32,951 bases of DNA from Treponema sp. (GTDB lineage: Bacteria; Spirochaetota; Spirochaetia; Treponematales; Treponemataceae). A program made the translations under genes and the position numbers. The stretch is taken from assembly GCA_017619795.1 (NCBI GenBank), contig JAFZRP010000046.1:1-32951 (forward strand), written 5' to 3'. A model generated the notes under the pieces. The model made no database searches. It saw nothing but the letters and a program-made list of their open reading frames with translations, and was not told the origin of the DNA. Shown here piece by piece: positions 17,779 through 25,630 of this stretch. The number at the start of each line of letters is the position of its first letter. Positions within the stretch are counted from its first letter, which is position 1.

Positions 17779-18070
17779 TTTGTGGATATCTTGTGGATAA
17801 ATTGTTCAATAATAGTAATTTCTGGTGTTTATAGTAGTATTTATGAAGCCTATACAGGGCAGCAATAGTATACTTTGATATTACCTGGCCTTGTTTTATA
17901 CATCTAACTCTATATATTATAAATAATTACACACATTTTTACTTGTTATTTAAATATTACATAACTATAAGGGTTAAAATAAAAAACCACAGATTATCAC
18001 ACAAACTGTATATTAATTGTGGATAACCTGTGGATATCTTATGGATAAACTGTGCAATCACTGTGAATTT
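17779..18070. other. Two phased DnaA-box clusters flanking AT-rich DNA: candidate replication origin or DnaA-binding locus
   Basis: Nine-mers close to TGTGGATAA (complement of the DnaA box TTATCCACA) recur every 11 bp in one orientation. Left cluster: TGTGGATAT 17781, TGTGGATAA 17792, TGTTCAATA 17803. Right cluster: TGTATATTA 18007, TGTGGATAA 18018, TGTGGATAT 18029, TATGGATAA 18040, TGTGCAATC 18051, TGTGAATTT 18062. Two are exact and three differ by one base. Bases 17782-17810 match 18030-18058 at 26 of 29 positions. About 190 bp of AT-rich DNA lies between, richest at 17907-17969. TA(G/A) triplets (17810-17818, 17832-17840) follow the left cluster, as in DnaA-trio elements. The genes on both sides converge here, so promoter operators are unlikely. 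No dnaA or dnaN is in the window. Confidence 0.6.
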
Positions 18071-20487
18071 ATCTTCAAAGCTTCTTCAAGCACTTCCTTT
18101 ATATCTGTTACCGGAATAAAATTAATTCCTTCCTTTACATTTACAGGTATTTCTTCAAGATCCCTGTAATTTGCTTTCGGAATTATTATGGTTTTAATCT
18201 TATTTCTCTTAGCAGCAACAGTTTTTTCACGTAAACCACCGATTGGAAGCACCTGTCCTGTAAGAGAAAGCTCTCCTGTCATTGCAAGATGAGGCTTAAT
18301 TACTTTTCCAGTGAACAGAGAAACAAAGGCTGTTGCCATTGTAATTCCGGCACTCGGGCCATCCTTAGGAGTTGCACCTTCAGGAATATGAAGATGAACA
18401 ATATTCTGGTCAAACCATTCAGGCTCTTTGATTTTTCTGTCCAGTACGAATTTGCGCGCCCAGTCAAAGGCAATCTGGCTTGATTCCTTCATTACATCAC
18501 CCATTTGACCGGTAAGAACAAGACCACCCTTTCCTGCAAAGCTTGTTGCCTCTATAAGAAGAGTGTCGCCACCCATACTTGTCCAGGCCAAGCCGATTGT
18601 AGTACCAGGAACCTTTGCTGTTTTTATCTCAGACTCATCAAAAACAGGCTTACCCAGATACTTATACAAATCCTCAGCGTCTATAGTAAACTTTTTAACC
18701 GGCTGATTCTGTGATTCTGAGGCAACACCATTTGCCGTTTCGCGCTCGGTTATAATCTCTGTAACAAGCTTACGATGGATTTTGTCCAGGCACTTTTCGT
18801 AATTGCGCACACCAGATTCTCTAGCGTATTCCTCTGCAATTTTGTAAAGAGCCTTTTTTGTATACTTTACCTGATTCTTCTGCAAACCGTTCTTGGCAAG
18901 ATTCTTTGGAATAAGGTATTTTTTTGCAATTTCAAGCTTTTCCTGATCAATATAGCCGGAAAGTTCAATAATCTCTGCCCTATCCAGCAATGGAGACGGA
19001 ATTGTATCGAGTGTGTTTGCCGTAAGAATAAAGAATACATTTGAAACATCAAAAGGCAAATCAAGGTAATTATCGCGGAAAGCAACATTCTGCTCAGGAT
19101 CGAGAACCTCAAGCAAGGCAGAAGCAGGGTCTCCGTTATGGCTTGAACCCATTTTATCAACTTCGTCAATCATAAACACAGGAGAATTGCTTTTTGTAAT
19201 CTTTAAGCCCTGAATAATTTTACCGCACATCGCTCCAATATAAGTACGACGGTGTCCCTTAATTTCAGCTTCATCCCTCATTCCACCAACAGAAAAGCGG
19301 TAGAACTTCTTGTTCATGGCAGCGGCAATTGATTTTCCAACACTTGTTTTACCAACCCCTGGTGGTCCCACGAGCAAAAGTATAGAACCCTTGCTGTCTT
19401 TTTTCATAAGACGTACTGCAAGATACTCAAGAATACGTTTTTTTACGTCATCAAGGCCAAAATGGTCTTTTTCGAGTATTTCCTTTGCATTTGTGAGGTT
19501 GTAATCATCCTTTATTTCCTGAGTCTGCGGCCATGGAAGCTGACAAACAAGCTCAAGGAAGTTTCGTGTACCAATGTATTCTGCAGAATTAGGATCAAGA
19601 AGACTGAATTTTACAAGTTCATCCTCTACCGTCTCCTTTATTTCCCCTTCAAAGTTCAGCGATTCAATTTTCTGCTTAAATTTTTGATAGTCGGTTGCAT
19701 TACCGTTTCCATCCTCGCCAAGCTCCTCCTGAATAGACCGAAGCTCTTCGCGCAGGAAATATTCCCTCTGGTTTTTGTCTACCCTTTCATTTATTTCGCG
19801 CTGAATCTTCATCTGAACCTTCAGAAGCTCCTGCTCCCGTTTGATAAAGACAAGAACCTTTTCCATTCGCTGGCGGACATTTATAGTCTCAAGAACAGTC
19901 TGCTGCTCTTCTTTATCTACATTTAATATAGAAGCAATAAAGTCAGCAATCTTTCCAGGATTATCAATATTAATCATATTCATGCGCATTTCTTCAGAGA
20001 AAAGAGGATTATGCTCGGAAATCTCCTTCATTTCGCTTAAAAGTGCGCGTGTAAGTGCCTTTACCTCAAAAGTGTCGGCTTCTTCATCCTCAAGATACTC
20101 TACAGTAACAGCCATTGGAGCAGTTTCGTGAAGAGTCTTTAATATTTTAAAACGCTTGATTGTTGAAACAAATATGTTTACACCACCATCAGGCAGCAAA
20201 ACCTTCTTTATAATACGGACAGCGGTTCCAATTCTGTATAAATCAGAAACACTTGTCTTTTCGTTTTCATCATTCTTGGCAAGAACAATACCCAAAAAGC
20301 CGTCATCGTCGTAAGCTTTTTCAACAGTCTTAACCTCTTCTTCTCCCTCAATCATCATTGGAGTAAAGATGCCGGGGAAAATAGGACGTTTTTCAAGCGA
20401 AATAACGAGAAGCTTTCCAGGAAGCATTTTTTCTGTAGGAATTATTGAGTTTTCTTCTATTTTAATATCATCAATATCATCTGTCAT
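18058..20487 (-). CDS. lon: ATP-dependent Lon protease
   Basis: 809 residues from ATG 20487. Degrades misfolded and regulatory proteins in the cytoplasm. N-terminal substrate-binding domain (about 25-215), coiled coil, AAA+ module with Walker A GPPGVGKTS and Walker B FMIDEVDKM, and a C-terminal Ser-Lys protease with PKDGPSAGITMA (catalytic Ser) and GGLREKTVAAKR (catalytic Lys). The frame extends to a TTG at 20523, but that TTG is inside the best -35 hexamer and neither start has a ribosome-binding site; a -10 lies 7 nt before the ATG, suggesting a leaderless transcript. The 3' end runs into the DnaA-box cluster: the stop overlaps the last boxes. Confidence 0.97.
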   Translation of the reverse strand: MTDDIDDIKIEENSIIPTEKMLPGKLLVISLEKRPIFPGIFTPMMIEGEEEVKTVEKAYDDDGFLGIVLAKNDENEKTSVSDLYRIGTAVRIIKKVLLPDGGVNIFVSTIKRFKILKTLHETAPMAVTVEYLEDEEADTFEVKALTRALLSEMKEISEHNPLFSEEMRMNMINIDNPGKIADFIASILNVDKEEQQTVLETINVRQRMEKVLVFIKREQELLKVQMKIQREINERVDKNQREYFLREELRSIQEELGEDGNGNATDYQKFKQKIESLNFEGEIKETVEDELVKFSLLDPNSAEYIGTRNFLELVCQLPWPQTQEIKDDYNLTNAKEILEKDHFGLDDVKKRILEYLAVRLMKKDSKGSILLLVGPPGVGKTSVGKSIAAAMNKKFYRFSVGGMRDEAEIKGHRRTYIGAMCGKIIQGLKITKSNSPVFMIDEVDKMGSSHNGDPASALLEVLDPEQNVAFRDNYLDLPFDVSNVFFILTANTLDTIPSPLLDRAEIIELSGYIDQEKLEIAKKYLIPKNLAKNGLQKNQVKYTKKALYKIAEEYARESGVRNYEKCLDKIHRKLVTEIITERETANGVASESQNQPVKKFTIDAEDLYKYLGKPVFDESEIKTAKVPGTTIGLAWTSMGGDTLLIEATSFAGKGGLVLTGQMGDVMKESSQIAFDWARKFVLDRKIKEPEWFDQNIVHLHIPEGATPKDGPSAGITMATAFVSLFTGKVIKPHLAMTGELSLTGQVLPIGGLREKTVAAKRNKIKTIIIPKANYRDLEEIPVNVKEGINFIPVTDIKEVLEEALKINSQ

Positions 20488-20494
20488 ACAATTA

Positions 20495-20523
20495 AATATA
20501 ATAAAAGTAATTACTAAAAGCAA
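20495..20523 (-). promoter_or_regulatory. Candidate lon promoter (leaderless)
   Basis: On the minus strand TTGCTT (20523-20518), a 17-nt spacer, then TATATT (20500-20495). The lon ATG begins 8 nt after the -10, at the expected transcription start. The -35 matches the consensus poorly; the -10 matches five of six. Confidence 0.4.
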
Positions 20524-20543
20524 TTTTATTTTTCAGAAAAATA

Positions 20544-20572
20544 TTGCAATTTTGTAATCATTACATTATTAT
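20544..20572 (+). promoter_or_regulatory. Promoter of the PerR-like regulator gene
   Basis: TTGCAA (20544-20549), a 17-bp spacer, TATTAT (20567-20572). The predicted start site is near 20579, giving a leader of about 26 nt that contains AAGGA before the ATG. The spacer and the -10 are overlapped by two Fur/PerR-like palindromes. Confidence 0.6.
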
Positions 20573-20583
20573 AATAATTAAAA
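20553..20583. promoter_or_regulatory. Two PerR/Fur-box-like operators
   Basis: TGTAATCATTACA (20553-20565) is a perfect 6-1-6 palindrome inside the promoter spacer. TTATAATAATTAAAA (20569-20583) matches the B. subtilis PerR box TTATAATNATTATAA with one mismatch and overlaps the -10. Both suggest autoregulation by the adjacent Fur-family protein, and perhaps effects on the divergent lon gene. Confidence 0.6.
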
Positions 20584-20604
20584 TTTTATAAGGAAATCAA
20601 AATC

Positions 20605-21033
20605 ATGAACAGACAGTATCAGTCAATATTGGCGGAGGCAGGAATTAGGCCTTCTATTCAGAGAATCGCAGTTTACAGCTGGTTATGCGAGCATCCGATT
20701 CACCCGGATGTAGAAACAGTTTACGATGCGCTGAATCCTATATATCCTACACTTTCAAAAACAACTGTATATAATACGCTCAAGCTGTTTGAAGAAAAAA
20801 AGATTGTTCAGTCTATTAAAATAGAAGATGATAAGCTCCGCTTTGACGCAGAAATGAAGGATCATCTGCACTTTAAGTGCATTAAGTGCAATGGGATTTT
20901 TGATGTTTTTGCGGGAACAGAAGTTTCTCAGCTTTTTAACAATATTTCTACAATGGTACCAAAGGGTTTTTCAATCTCTAAGATTCAGACAAACCTCTGG
21001 GGAATCTGCCAGAATTGCGCAGATAATGCCTGA
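20605..21033 (+). CDS. Fur-family regulator, PerR-like
   Basis: 142 residues. Winged-helix DNA-binding domain (about 1-78, with LSKTTVYNTLKLFEEKKIV) and a C-terminal metal-binding dimerisation domain. The structural zinc site is CIKC (92-95) and CQNC (135-138). Candidate regulatory ligands are His33, Asp81, His87, His89 and Asp100, whose spacing equals that of B. subtilis PerR His37, Asp85, His91, His93 and Asp104. That makes a peroxide sensor more likely than an iron-sensing Fur, though Fur, Zur or Mur cannot be excluded from sequence alone. AAGGA lies about 10 nt before the ATG. Confidence 0.9.
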   Translation: MNRQYQSILAEAGIRPSIQRIAVYSWLCEHPIHPDVETVYDALNPIYPTLSKTTVYNTLKLFEEKKIVQSIKIEDDKLRFDAEMKDHLHFKCIKCNGIFDVFAGTEVSQLFNNISTMVPKGFSISKIQTNLWGICQNCADNA

Positions 21034-21053
21034 AACACAGCTCAAACAGGCAT
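21026..21053 (+). terminator. Weak hairpin at the end of the PerR-like gene
   Basis: ATGCCTG, a 14-nt loop, CAGGCAT; the left arm overlaps the stop codon. No T-tract follows, so termination would be inefficient or the hairpin may only stabilise the transcript. Of the rest of the 135-bp gap I note only CACTT-ATAG-AAGTG (21114-21127) and the ribosome-binding site AGGGG of the next gene. Confidence 0.3.
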
Positions 21054-21168
21054 AAAATAATCAAAAAATAATTAAGATTTCTCTAAATCAACAGTCATAT
21101 TCTCCCGATATTACACTTATAGAAGTGGATTATTTTAAATTCAAATATAGGTTATTAGAGGGGAATTT

Positions 21169-23991
21169 ATGAATAAAAAGATTGCATTTTTTATTACATT
21201 ATCTGCTATCCTTGCACTTTCGGGCTGTCAGTCTACACCTACAGCGTCAACGAAAAACTTATCTCCACAGGAAATGCTTAAAGAAGGTCAGGTTGAAGCC
21301 GCAAAATCTAAGTTTATGTATCAGTATGACATAAACGGAATTGATAACGAAGGAAATACAGTTCTTCATCAGGCTGCAAAGATGAATGACCCGGATTTGA
21401 TTACCTTCTTTATTGTAAAGGGCGCAGATCCTGAGCTTAAAAACCATGACGGAGACACTCCTCTTCACGTTGCAATAAAGAACGAAGCATATGAAGCAGC
21501 CAGAACGCTTGCCGCAACCGGTGGAAACCTGTTTGCCCGCGACGCAGATGGAATTACCGCTCTTGATTTAGGTCTTTCTTCAAACAGTCTTTATTATGAC
21601 CTGTTTATAACTACAAAGGCAGGACAGATTAGAGATACTGAAGGTCAGACAATTGTTCATTATTTTGTAAAGACAAAAAATCTTCAGGGTATTAGAAAAT
21701 GCATTGAAAAGCAGCTTCCAATTTCTGAGAAAGACAACAAAGGTAAAACTCCTCTCGACATAGCTTTTGATGATATTGATGATTATGACTCTGTAGTAAT
21801 TGCCGCTGAGCTTATTCAGGGTGGCGCACAAGAAATTGAAACAGATTTCTCTTATTTCCAGGATGCAATTGCAGCTCGTAACCTTAACAACCGCTTTGAA
21901 GATGGACAAACCCCTCTCCATCTTGCAGCTATTTACGGTCACAATGCAATCACAACCTATCTTCTGGAAAACAACGCTAATACAAGCATGCAGGACAGCT
22001 CTGGTGCAACCCCTCTTCACGAGGCAATCCGTTATGGAAACCTTGATATTGCCAGAATGCTTCTTGATGCAGGCGCAAATGTAAATGCAAAAGATAACCT
22101 TGGAAAAACACCTATTCTTCTCATAATTCCTAAGAAAAAGGTATACGATACATATAATCTTCTTATTAATTACCGTGCAGACTTAAAGGAAAAGGATATG
22201 TACGGCGACACAGTTCTTCATACAGCAGCAATGCTCCACGTTTCTACAAACGTAATGCGTATGCTTACCTTGAACGGTGCCGAAATCAACGCAAGAAACA
22301 AGGAAGGTGTTACTCCTCTTGAAATTGCAATCCAGCAGCAGGATGTTGCCATGACAAGGCTTTTCACTCTGTATGGTGCTAACATTCATACTCAGGATAC
22401 ACACGGAGATTCTCCTCTTTCTCTGGCTCTTGCTTCTAATGACGAGATTTTTGAATCTACAGTAACAAAGACAAACAGCAATACTCAGGATTCAGAAGGT
22501 AATACACCGCTCCATACAGCAATTATCCATAATGCTCCTTTGTCTAAAATCCAGTATATTCTTAGCCTTACAGATGATGTAAACATAAGAAACAGAGACG
22601 GTAACTCTGCCCTTTTCCTCGCAGTTGAAAGAAACTGGAAGGAAGTCGGCGAGCTGCTTATTGCAAAGGATGCTGATATTTTCTCTACAAACATAAACAA
22701 CAACTCTCCATTGCGTGTTGCCTTAAAGGGTAACGGTGATATTCAAAACTGGCTCATTACATCCAGAACAATTCACTCAAAGGACGGAAGCGGTAATACA
22801 GTTCTCCATTATGCAGCAGAATGGCAGTTTGGACAGTCAATCACCACTCTTACTACAAAGGGTGCAGACATAAACGCAAAGAATGCTAACGGTGAAACTC
22901 CTTTGTTCAGTGCAGCTAAAACAAACAATCCAAAGATTTTGCAGACTGTAATTGACTGCGGCGGTTCCTTCAGAGATAGAGATCATCTTGGAAACACAGT
23001 TCTTCACGCTGCCGTTAGATGGGATGCAGAAAAATCTGCTGAAATGCTCATAAATCTTGGAATTAATATAAATGCTCAGAACAGCAACGGTCGCTCTCCA
23101 CTTGCAGAAGCTACAGCTGCCGGAAAGTACAAGGTTGCCCGCTATCTGCTTGCAAACGGTGCAGATCCTAACTCCTGCGATACAAACGGTGTTTCTGTTC
23201 TTGTAGATACAATTAAGACTCAGAACCTTGAAATGGTTAAGCTTCTTCTTAAATACGGAGCTAACCCTAACCTTCAGGAAATCAATGGACAGAATGCCTT
23301 CCACGCTGCAGCAGCTACAGCAAACAAGGATATTATTGTTCTTATAAGAGAAGCCGGTGGAAATCCTCTTTCAAGAGACAAGCAGGGAAAAACTCCATTC
23401 TCTATTGTACTTAAGAGAGATATCTCTGTAATAAATGCAGTTCTCGGAAACACTTACAACATTACAGATAGTGACGGTAACTCTCCTATCCATATTATTG
23501 TTCTTAATGATGGTTCTCCAGACCTGCTCAGAACCCTTATTAAAGAAGGCTTCCCTATGGATTCAAGAAACTCAGACGGTTATACACCTCTTGGTTATGC
23601 AGTTGTAAACAACAACGAAAAGCTTTCACTGATTCTTCTTGAAAACGGAGCTAATCCATATCAGCCTATAGACAGAAAGGGTTCAAATGCTGTAAAGATT
23701 GCGCTTGAACAGAATAACAGTCAGATCATCTCTTACATTGTAAAATATGCAAGAACAATGACTGACACACAGGGAAATACAATCCTTCACTATGCAGCAA
23801 AGACATCAACCCCTGAAACTATTAACAAACTTGTACAGTATGGTCTTGATAGAGATGCTAAAAACGTTTCTGGAGAAACTCCATACATAATTGCAAAGAG
23901 ATGGAACCGACCTGATACAGCTATAACTGCCCTTTTGAACCCGGACAATAAGCCTGTATCAATTGACAACAGTATAGAGGAAGCAAAATGA
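21169..23991 (+). CDS. Ankyrin-repeat lipoprotein with about 26 repeats
   Basis: 940 residues. The first ~20 residues form a lipoprotein signal peptide ending in LSGC (lipobox), so it is likely anchored in the inner or outer membrane facing the periplasm or surface. The rest is a near-continuous ankyrin solenoid; I count about 26 copies of the x-G-x-T-x-L-x-x-A motif, starting with NEGNTVLHQAA and ending with VSGETPYIIA. Copies of the D-x-x-G-N-T-x-L-H type recur about every second to third repeat, hinting at a higher-order unit. AGGGG is 5 nt before the ATG. It follows the PerR-like gene and precedes the HD-GYP gene by 30 nt, probably one transcript with the latter. A protein-binding scaffold is inferred; the partner is unknown. 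Confidence 0.9.
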   Translation: MNKKIAFFITLSAILALSGCQSTPTASTKNLSPQEMLKEGQVEAAKSKFMYQYDINGIDNEGNTVLHQAAKMNDPDLITFFIVKGADPELKNHDGDTPLHVAIKNEAYEAARTLAATGGNLFARDADGITALDLGLSSNSLYYDLFITTKAGQIRDTEGQTIVHYFVKTKNLQGIRKCIEKQLPISEKDNKGKTPLDIAFDDIDDYDSVVIAAELIQGGAQEIETDFSYFQDAIAARNLNNRFEDGQTPLHLAAIYGHNAITTYLLENNANTSMQDSSGATPLHEAIRYGNLDIARMLLDAGANVNAKDNLGKTPILLIIPKKKVYDTYNLLINYRADLKEKDMYGDTVLHTAAMLHVSTNVMRMLTLNGAEINARNKEGVTPLEIAIQQQDVAMTRLFTLYGANIHTQDTHGDSPLSLALASNDEIFESTVTKTNSNTQDSEGNTPLHTAIIHNAPLSKIQYILSLTDDVNIRNRDGNSALFLAVERNWKEVGELLIAKDADIFSTNINNNSPLRVALKGNGDIQNWLITSRTIHSKDGSGNTVLHYAAEWQFGQSITTLTTKGADINAKNANGETPLFSAAKTNNPKILQTVIDCGGSFRDRDHLGNTVLHAAVRWDAEKSAEMLINLGININAQNSNGRSPLAEATAAGKYKVARYLLANGADPNSCDTNGVSVLVDTIKTQNLEMVKLLLKYGANPNLQEINGQNAFHAAAATANKDIIVLIREAGGNPLSRDKQGKTPFSIVLKRDISVINAVLGNTYNITDSDGNSPIHIIVLNDGSPDLLRTLIKEGFPMDSRNSDGYTPLGYAVVNNNEKLSLILLENGANPYQPIDRKGSNAVKIALEQNNSQIISYIVKYARTMTDTQGNTILHYAAKTSTPETINKLVQYGLDRDAKNVSGETPYIIAKRWNRPDTAITALLNPDNKPVSIDNSIEEAK

Positions 23992-24004
23992 TAGCTTAAG
24001 CTAT
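23991..24004. repeat. 14-bp perfect palindrome at the ankyrin/HD-GYP junction
   Basis: ATAGCTTAAGCTAT, overlapping the last base of the ankyrin stop codon and lying 17 nt before the next ATG. There is no loop and no T-tract, so it is a candidate protein-binding site rather than a terminator. Confidence 0.4.
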
Positions 24005-24021
24005 TATGTGAGGATAAAAAA

Positions 24022-25617
24022 ATGCAGAAATACCCCGTAACTACATTACGTGAAGAACTGACTTTTACAAATGATCTTATGCTCGATGAAAACTTCAATC
24101 TCTTACCGGCTGGCTGCCCAGTAACAAATGAACTGACAGCAGCTCTTAGAGCATGGGAGTTTACCGAGTTTTACTGTGATGGTACGGTAGATTTTAACAA
24201 TAACCTTCTTTCAACTGAATCACGCTCTGCAAATCAGTTTGATGAAAAGAATGGTGAAGATAAAGCTAAAAAAGAAAAAATTGGACAGTCAGTACGACAG
24301 GTAATTAAAAACTCTCTTAACTCTCAGATTGACGGAAGCGACAAGTCGCGAATGGCAATGGTTCAGAAGGTTTATGAAGAGTATACAAATTACATTGAAG
24401 AAATATTTACTCATTATGCAACACACAAGGAAATTGACCAGGAAGAAGTTGCTGATATTGTAAAGGATTTGTGCGGCTTTATCAGAGACAACCGCCGCTT
24501 TATTCTCCGTATGAACAACAACGTTGAAGTTTCCGGCAAAAACTTTCTTGTTATTCATACAATAAGAACAACTGTTCTGGCACTCGCAATTGCAATGCAG
24601 ATGCATATGCCGATTTCTAAAATGATTGAGCTTGGTGTAAGCTGTATTGTACATGAAATTGGTATGCTCAGACTTCCGCCACAGATTTACATGACAGATA
24701 AAAATCTTACTCCTGGCGAAAGGATTCAGATTTACAAGCATCCGATTTTCGGTTACACAATTCTTAAGGATTTGAACTTCCCTATGAATATACAGCTTGG
24801 TGTCCTTGAGCATCACGAAAAGGAAAATGGAACCGGTTATCCTCGAAGAATCCTTGGAGATAAGATTTCTTCTATTGCCAAAATTATTTCTGTTGCATGC
24901 TCTTACGAAGCTATAACATCTTCAAGAAATTACAGGGCAGAACGTTCTAATTTTGATGCAATTCTTGAGCTGCTTCAAAATCAAAATCATCCGTATGATG
25001 AAGGTATAATTAAAGCTTTGCTTTATACAGTTTCTCTCTACCCTATCGGCTCGTACGTATATCTTTCAAACAGAAAAGCAGGTATTGTTATTGATACAAA
25101 TCCTGACAATCCAAAAATGCCTGTTGTACAGATGCTTACAGAAAAGGATAAAGATGGCACACCTCTTGTTATACAGACAGCAGTAAGTAATATAAAAATC
25201 CTCAGAATTATGAGCAAGCGCGAGCAGGAGGATTTGCTTAAGATTATTGCACAAAAAGAAAATCCTGATGCAAATGGTTCTGGTGATAATTCAGGTTCAC
25301 AAACTGCACATGCAGAAGGTGCTTCTAGAAAAGAAGATTCAGATGCAACATTAGATACTCTTATGGAAGTAGTAGAACCTACAGAGTTTATTGAACCGAT
25401 TCCAGTAGAAGAAGCTCCAATAAGACCACTTGCAGGTAAGCCTGCTCCAAAACCGGCGCCTACAGCAAAGCCTTCTCCTGCAGCTGGTGCAACTGGTTCA
25501 GCTGGTGCAGCAACCGGTCCTGCAGGCGCAAATGCAGCTAATCCAAAGCCTGCAGCTAAACCTAACAACAGCTCTGGCGATGATATGGAGACGGTTGATA
25601 TTTCGTTCTTTAATTAA
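24022..25617 (+). CDS. HD-GYP domain protein with degenerate catalytic site
   Basis: 531 residues, no signal peptide. An N-terminal region (1-170, function unclear) precedes an HD-GYP module (about 175-345). HD-GYP proteins usually hydrolyse c-di-GMP. Here His179, His240, His264 and His265 and the GYP signature (HHEKENGTGYP) are kept, but the HD pair is His211-Glu212, the following Lys is Met215, and the late metal-ligand Asp (normally VADxxDA) is Cys293. A beta-rich segment follows (about 345-395). Residues about 410-520 are a Pro/Ala/Gly-rich linker, and the protein ends METVDISFFN. GAGG lies 8 nt before the ATG. Likely a c-di-GMP binding or weakly active protein. Confidence 0.88.
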   Translation: MQKYPVTTLREELTFTNDLMLDENFNLLPAGCPVTNELTAALRAWEFTEFYCDGTVDFNNNLLSTESRSANQFDEKNGEDKAKKEKIGQSVRQVIKNSLNSQIDGSDKSRMAMVQKVYEEYTNYIEEIFTHYATHKEIDQEEVADIVKDLCGFIRDNRRFILRMNNNVEVSGKNFLVIHTIRTTVLALAIAMQMHMPISKMIELGVSCIVHEIGMLRLPPQIYMTDKNLTPGERIQIYKHPIFGYTILKDLNFPMNIQLGVLEHHEKENGTGYPRRILGDKISSIAKIISVACSYEAITSSRNYRAERSNFDAILELLQNQNHPYDEGIIKALLYTVSLYPIGSYVYLSNRKAGIVIDTNPDNPKMPVVQMLTEKDKDGTPLVIQTAVSNIKILRIMSKREQEDLLKIIAQKENPDANGSGDNSGSQTAHAEGASRKEDSDATLDTLMEVVEPTEFIEPIPVEEAPIRPLAGKPAPKPAPTAKPSPAAGATGSAGAATGPAGANAANPKPAAKPNNSSGDDMETVDISFFN

Positions 25618-25630
25618 GACAGATAAATTG

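Noticed and set aside
17684..18057. Small protein gene between the convergent genes
   Set aside because: AT-rich with frequent stops in all frames, no ribosome-binding site followed by a plausible frame.
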